Positions 61,818-64,000 of a stretch of DNA of 64,000 nucleotides are shown here, piece after piece; position 1 is the first letter of the stretch, and each line of letters starts with the position of its first letter. The DNA is from UBA6663 sp044226485 (GTDB lineage Bacteria; Chloroflexota; Anaerolineae; Anaerolineales; UBA6663): NCBI GenBank assembly GCA_044226485.1, contig JBGAGY010000001.1, positions 124,001 through 188,000 of the forward strand, read 5' to 3'. Below the pieces are notes generated by a model. The model was not told the origin of the DNA. It saw only the letters and a program-made list of their open reading frames with translations, and ran no database searches. The position numbers and the translations under genes were made by a program.

Positions 61818-63296
61818 ATGAAGAAAATCACAACCGATCTCGCCATCATCGCTGCAGGCCCGGCGGGCATTGCCGCCGCCATCACCGGCGCTGAAAAAGG
61901 GCTGAACGTTTCAGTGTTCGAGAAGTCGAGCGTGCCCGGTGGAACATCGAACATGGGCATGGGACCGTTCGCGGTCGAGAGCCGGATCCAGAAGGAATCG
62001 ATGATCGGCCTGACCAAAGAAGAAGCGTTCAAGCTGATGATGGACTACACCCATTGGAAGGTGGACGCGCGCATGGTGCGCGACTACTTCTGGAAGTCCG
62101 CAGACACCATCGACTGGCTCGAGAAAATGGGCGTGCGCTTCGTTGGCGCGATGAAGTACTACCCTGAAGGCCACGCCACCTGGCATGTGGTGCAGCCCGC
62201 CGACGGGAGCCACCCAGGGCCGCGCTGCGCGTCGACCATGATGAAGCTGATGTACGAGCGCGCGGTCGAACTGGGCGTGACCTTCTACTTCGACACGCCG
62301 GCCGTGAAGCTCACGCGGGACGGTGAAGACATCGTCGGACTTGTGGCGAAGAGCAAGGACGGCGAGGAGTACGAGGTGGAGGCTGCCGCGACCCTCATCG
62401 CCACGGGCGGCTTCGGCGACAACCCGGACATGATCAAGGAGCACTGCGGCTTCACCTACGGGAAGGACATGTTCAACTTCCGCATCCCGGGCCTGACGGG
62501 CGACGGCCTGCGCATGGCCTGGGAGGCCGGGGCCGGCAAGGGCAACATGGACATGGAGATGATCATGGACTGCGGCCATGTGCACATGCTGGCCGGGTAT
62601 GTCTACACCATCGCCATGCAGCAGCCGCGCAGCCTGATCATCAACAAAGAGGGCAAGCGCGTGATGGATGAGACCGTGTTGCAGAACACGGCCGTGACGG
62701 CCAACGTCTCGGTGCGCCAGTCGGACCGCTGCCTTTACGTGTTCAGCACCGACAGCATCTTCGACCTGTATCGCAAGCAGGGCGTGGATTGGGTCAACGG
62801 TGTGATCAAGGCCGACTACACCGCCGACGCTGAAGCCTGGATGCAGAAGGCCATGACGCAGTTCCCGGGCGAGGCCGCCATCGCCGACACGCCCGAGGAA
62901 GCCGCGCGCCTGATGGGCATCGACGTCGAGGCTTTCATGAAGACCCTGGCAGAGTACAACGAGAGCTGCGCCCTGCACTACGACGATCTCTTCTGCAAGG
63001 ATCGCCGCTTCTTGACCCCGCTCGAGGGCAAGAAGTTCTACATCCTTCGCATTGTCCCCGGCGCGTATGGCACGCTGGGCGGCATCAAGATCGACTCGCA
63101 CTATCAGGCCCTGACGCCCGAAGGCAAGAAGCTCTATGGCCTCTACGCCGCCGGCTCGGACGTGTGCGACCTGTATGCGGGGACGTACCTGTACTACCTG
63201 CCCGGCAACACGATGGGCTTCGCCCTGAACTCCGGTCGACTGGCCGCTGAACAGGCCGCGGAGTTCATCAACTCGCTCGAGACCGTCGCGGCATAA
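61818..63296 (+). CDS. FAD-dependent fumarate-reductase/KstD-like oxidoreductase
   Basis: 492 residues. Dinucleotide fold DLAIIAAGPAGIAAAITGAEKG; SSVPGGTSNMGMGPFAVES loop; LIATGGFGDNPDMIKEH; C-terminal FAD/substrate motif GGIKIDSHYQALTPEGKKLY and LYAAGSDVCDLYAG. The family reduces activated C=C bonds (fumarate, urocanate, steroids, cinnamates). No Tat or other signal is evident, so cytoplasmic. It precedes an Fe-S electron carrier gene, a likely electron donor, with a terminator between. Confidence 0.87.
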   Translation: MKKITTDLAIIAAGPAGIAAAITGAEKGLNVSVFEKSSVPGGTSNMGMGPFAVESRIQKESMIGLTKEEAFKLMMDYTHWKVDARMVRDYFWKSADTIDWLEKMGVRFVGAMKYYPEGHATWHVVQPADGSHPGPRCASTMMKLMYERAVELGVTFYFDTPAVKLTRDGEDIVGLVAKSKDGEEYEVEAAATLIATGGFGDNPDMIKEHCGFTYGKDMFNFRIPGLTGDGLRMAWEAGAGKGNMDMEMIMDCGHVHMLAGYVYTIAMQQPRSLIINKEGKRVMDETVLQNTAVTANVSVRQSDRCLYVFSTDSIFDLYRKQGVDWVNGVIKADYTADAEAWMQKAMTQFPGEAAIADTPEEAARLMGIDVEAFMKTLAEYNESCALHYDDLFCKDRRFLTPLEGKKFYILRIVPGAYGTLGGIKIDSHYQALTPEGKKLYGLYAAGSDVCDLYAGTYLYYLPGNTMGFALNSGRLAAEQAAEFINSLETVAA

Positions 63297-63302
63297 CGCA
63301 GC

Positions 63303-63347
63303 GCGAAGCCGGGTGGGCGAAGAACCCACCCGGCTTCGCTTTGTTTC
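63303..63347 (+). terminator. Terminator after the FAD oxidoreductase gene
   Basis: Perfect 15-bp stem (63303-63317 with 63325-63339, 7-nt loop) followed by tttgttt. It may be leaky, as the next gene starts 29 bases after its stem. Confidence 0.8.
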
Positions 63348-63367
63348 CTGATGGAGAAGAAGCCGAC

Positions 63368-64000
63368 ATGGATCGGGTGACCCTCACCGTAGACGGCAAG
63401 ACGATCAGCGCGAACCCGGGCCAAAGCGTCCTGAACGCCGCGCTCGACGCCGGGATCTACATCCCACATCTGTGCAGCCACCCGGATCTGCCCCCGCAGG
63501 CGAACTGCAAGCTGTGCGTCGTGGAAGTCGCCGGCCAGGACGGCGTGGTCTGCTCGTGTGAACTGCCCGCCACCGAAGGGCTGCAGGTGGTCACCAAATC
63601 GTCGGCGCTACTGCAACGTCGCAAGGTGGCGCTCGAACTCATGCTCGCGGGCCACCCGAAGGATTGCGTCAGCTGCAAGCGCTACATGAACTGCGAACTC
63701 CAGGCCATGATCCAGTACCTGGGCACGGTTCATTCGCGTATGCGCGTCACGTCACGGAAGACGGATCATCTCAACGTCGACAACCCGATTGTCGTGCGCG
63801 AGATGGAGCGCTGCATCCAATGCGGGCGCTGCGTGCGCGCCTGCGACGACCTGCGCGGCGTCGGCATCCTCGGCTTCAACCGCCGGGGCGATGAGGTCTA
63901 CGTGGGCACGGCGGGCGATGTGCCCCTGGGCGAGGCCGGGTGCCGCTTCTGTTCGGCCTGCGTGGCCGTCTGTCCGACAGGTGCGCTTCAGGATCAGTTC
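63368..64000 (+). CDS. NuoG/HydA-like Fe-S protein, 3' truncated
   Basis: 211 residues up to the right edge, open reading frame continuing. [2Fe-2S] ferredoxin domain begins VTLTVDGKTISANPGQSVLN with CSHPDLPPQANCKLC; then the His-Cys cluster motif (HPKDCVSCKRYMNCELQ) and two [4Fe-4S] sites (CIQCGRCVRAC, CRFCSACVAVCP). This order matches the N-terminus of NuoG, [FeFe] hydrogenase HydA and formate dehydrogenase subunits. No further genes are in view. As the last gene here, it may supply electrons to the FAD enzyme. Confidence 0.85.
   Translation, partial: MDRVTLTVDGKTISANPGQSVLNAALDAGIYIPHLCSHPDLPPQANCKLCVVEVAGQDGVVCSCELPATEGLQVVTKSSALLQRRKVALELMLAGHPKDCVSCKRYMNCELQAMIQYLGTVHSRMRVTSRKTDHLNVDNPIVVREMERCIQCGRCVRACDDLRGVGILGFNRRGDEVYVGTAGDVPLGEAGCRFCSACVAVCPTGALQDQF

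Noticed and set aside
63368..64000. Start of a full complex I (nuo) operon.
   Set aside because: Only the N-terminal Fe-S part is in view, with no other nuo genes upstream; hydrogenase- or dehydrogenase-linked subunits share the same domains.

Overview
The window is GC-rich, densely coded DNA with long one-strand operons and no rRNA, tRNA or CRISPR array that I could find. The gene mix points to an anaerobic or facultative member of the Chloroflexota (Anaerolineae-like): an XRE-HTH/NB-ARC/WD40 giant, Ala/Thr-rich lipoprotein linkers after the signal peptide, and families of intergenic palindromes. It is probably a metagenome contig. This assignment is inference; no marker gene is present.

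Region 1 (1-15.4 kb) is transport and phosphate control. A PotABCD/YnjBCD-like ABC transporter (cut by the left edge) is followed by a PHP-family metallohydrolase, with a divergent glycerophosphodiesterase-like gene facing it. Then come phoB-phoR, pstS-pstC-pstA-pstB, an HD-domain protein, phoU and a stand-alone receiver protein. Direct repeats of TTGAC/TTAAC at 11-bp period, resembling Pho boxes, lie before phoB and before pstS.

Region 2 (15.5-41.9 kb) looks like a plant-glycoside catabolic island. It has three pairs of C-glycoside-deglycosidase-like alpha (TIM barrel) and beta (DUF6379) subunits, two Gfo/Idh/MocA oxidoreductases able in principle to make 3-keto-glycosides, a GH35-type enzyme, an alpha-L-rhamnosidase-like glycosidase, a GH43 enzyme, a five-gene Dpp/Opp-type ABC importer, glucokinase and an MFS carrier. 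Thirteen genes from 37.0 down to 23.35 kb can form one minus-strand operon, divergent from the two glycosidase genes.

Region 3 (42.0-54.5 kb) matches the anaerobic phloroglucinol pathway: an SDR (phloroglucinol reductase), a cyclase-family hydrolase (dihydrophloroglucinol cyclohydrolase), a 3-hydroxyacyl-CoA-dehydrogenase-like enzyme (3-hydroxy-5-oxohexanoate dehydrogenase), a BKACE enzyme (triacetate acetoacetate-lyase), a two-subunit CoA transferase and a thiolase, with an IclR regulator, a cupin, a flavodoxin-like protein with a zinc ribbon and two MFS carriers. Four promoters here each carry two copies of an 11-bp palindrome (about CCRCAWWGYGG) exactly 20 bp apart, which would tie the genes into one regulon.

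Region 4 (54.6-64 kb) is the least explained part. It holds a phosphopantetheinyl transferase, a PucR regulator, then an operon of SCP2-type thiolase, DUF35 zinc-ribbon/OB protein, a stand-alone acyl carrier protein, phosphate acyltransferase, butyrate kinase, an FAD fumarate-reductase-like enzyme and a NuoG/HydA-like Fe-S protein cut by the right edge. I suggest it forms an acyl thioester by C-C cleavage and recovers ATP through acyl phosphate. Together, regions 2-4 could carry a flavonoid (C-)glycoside to sugar, aglycone, phloroglucinol and acetyl-CoA. The linkage is inference; the individual family calls are mostly firm.
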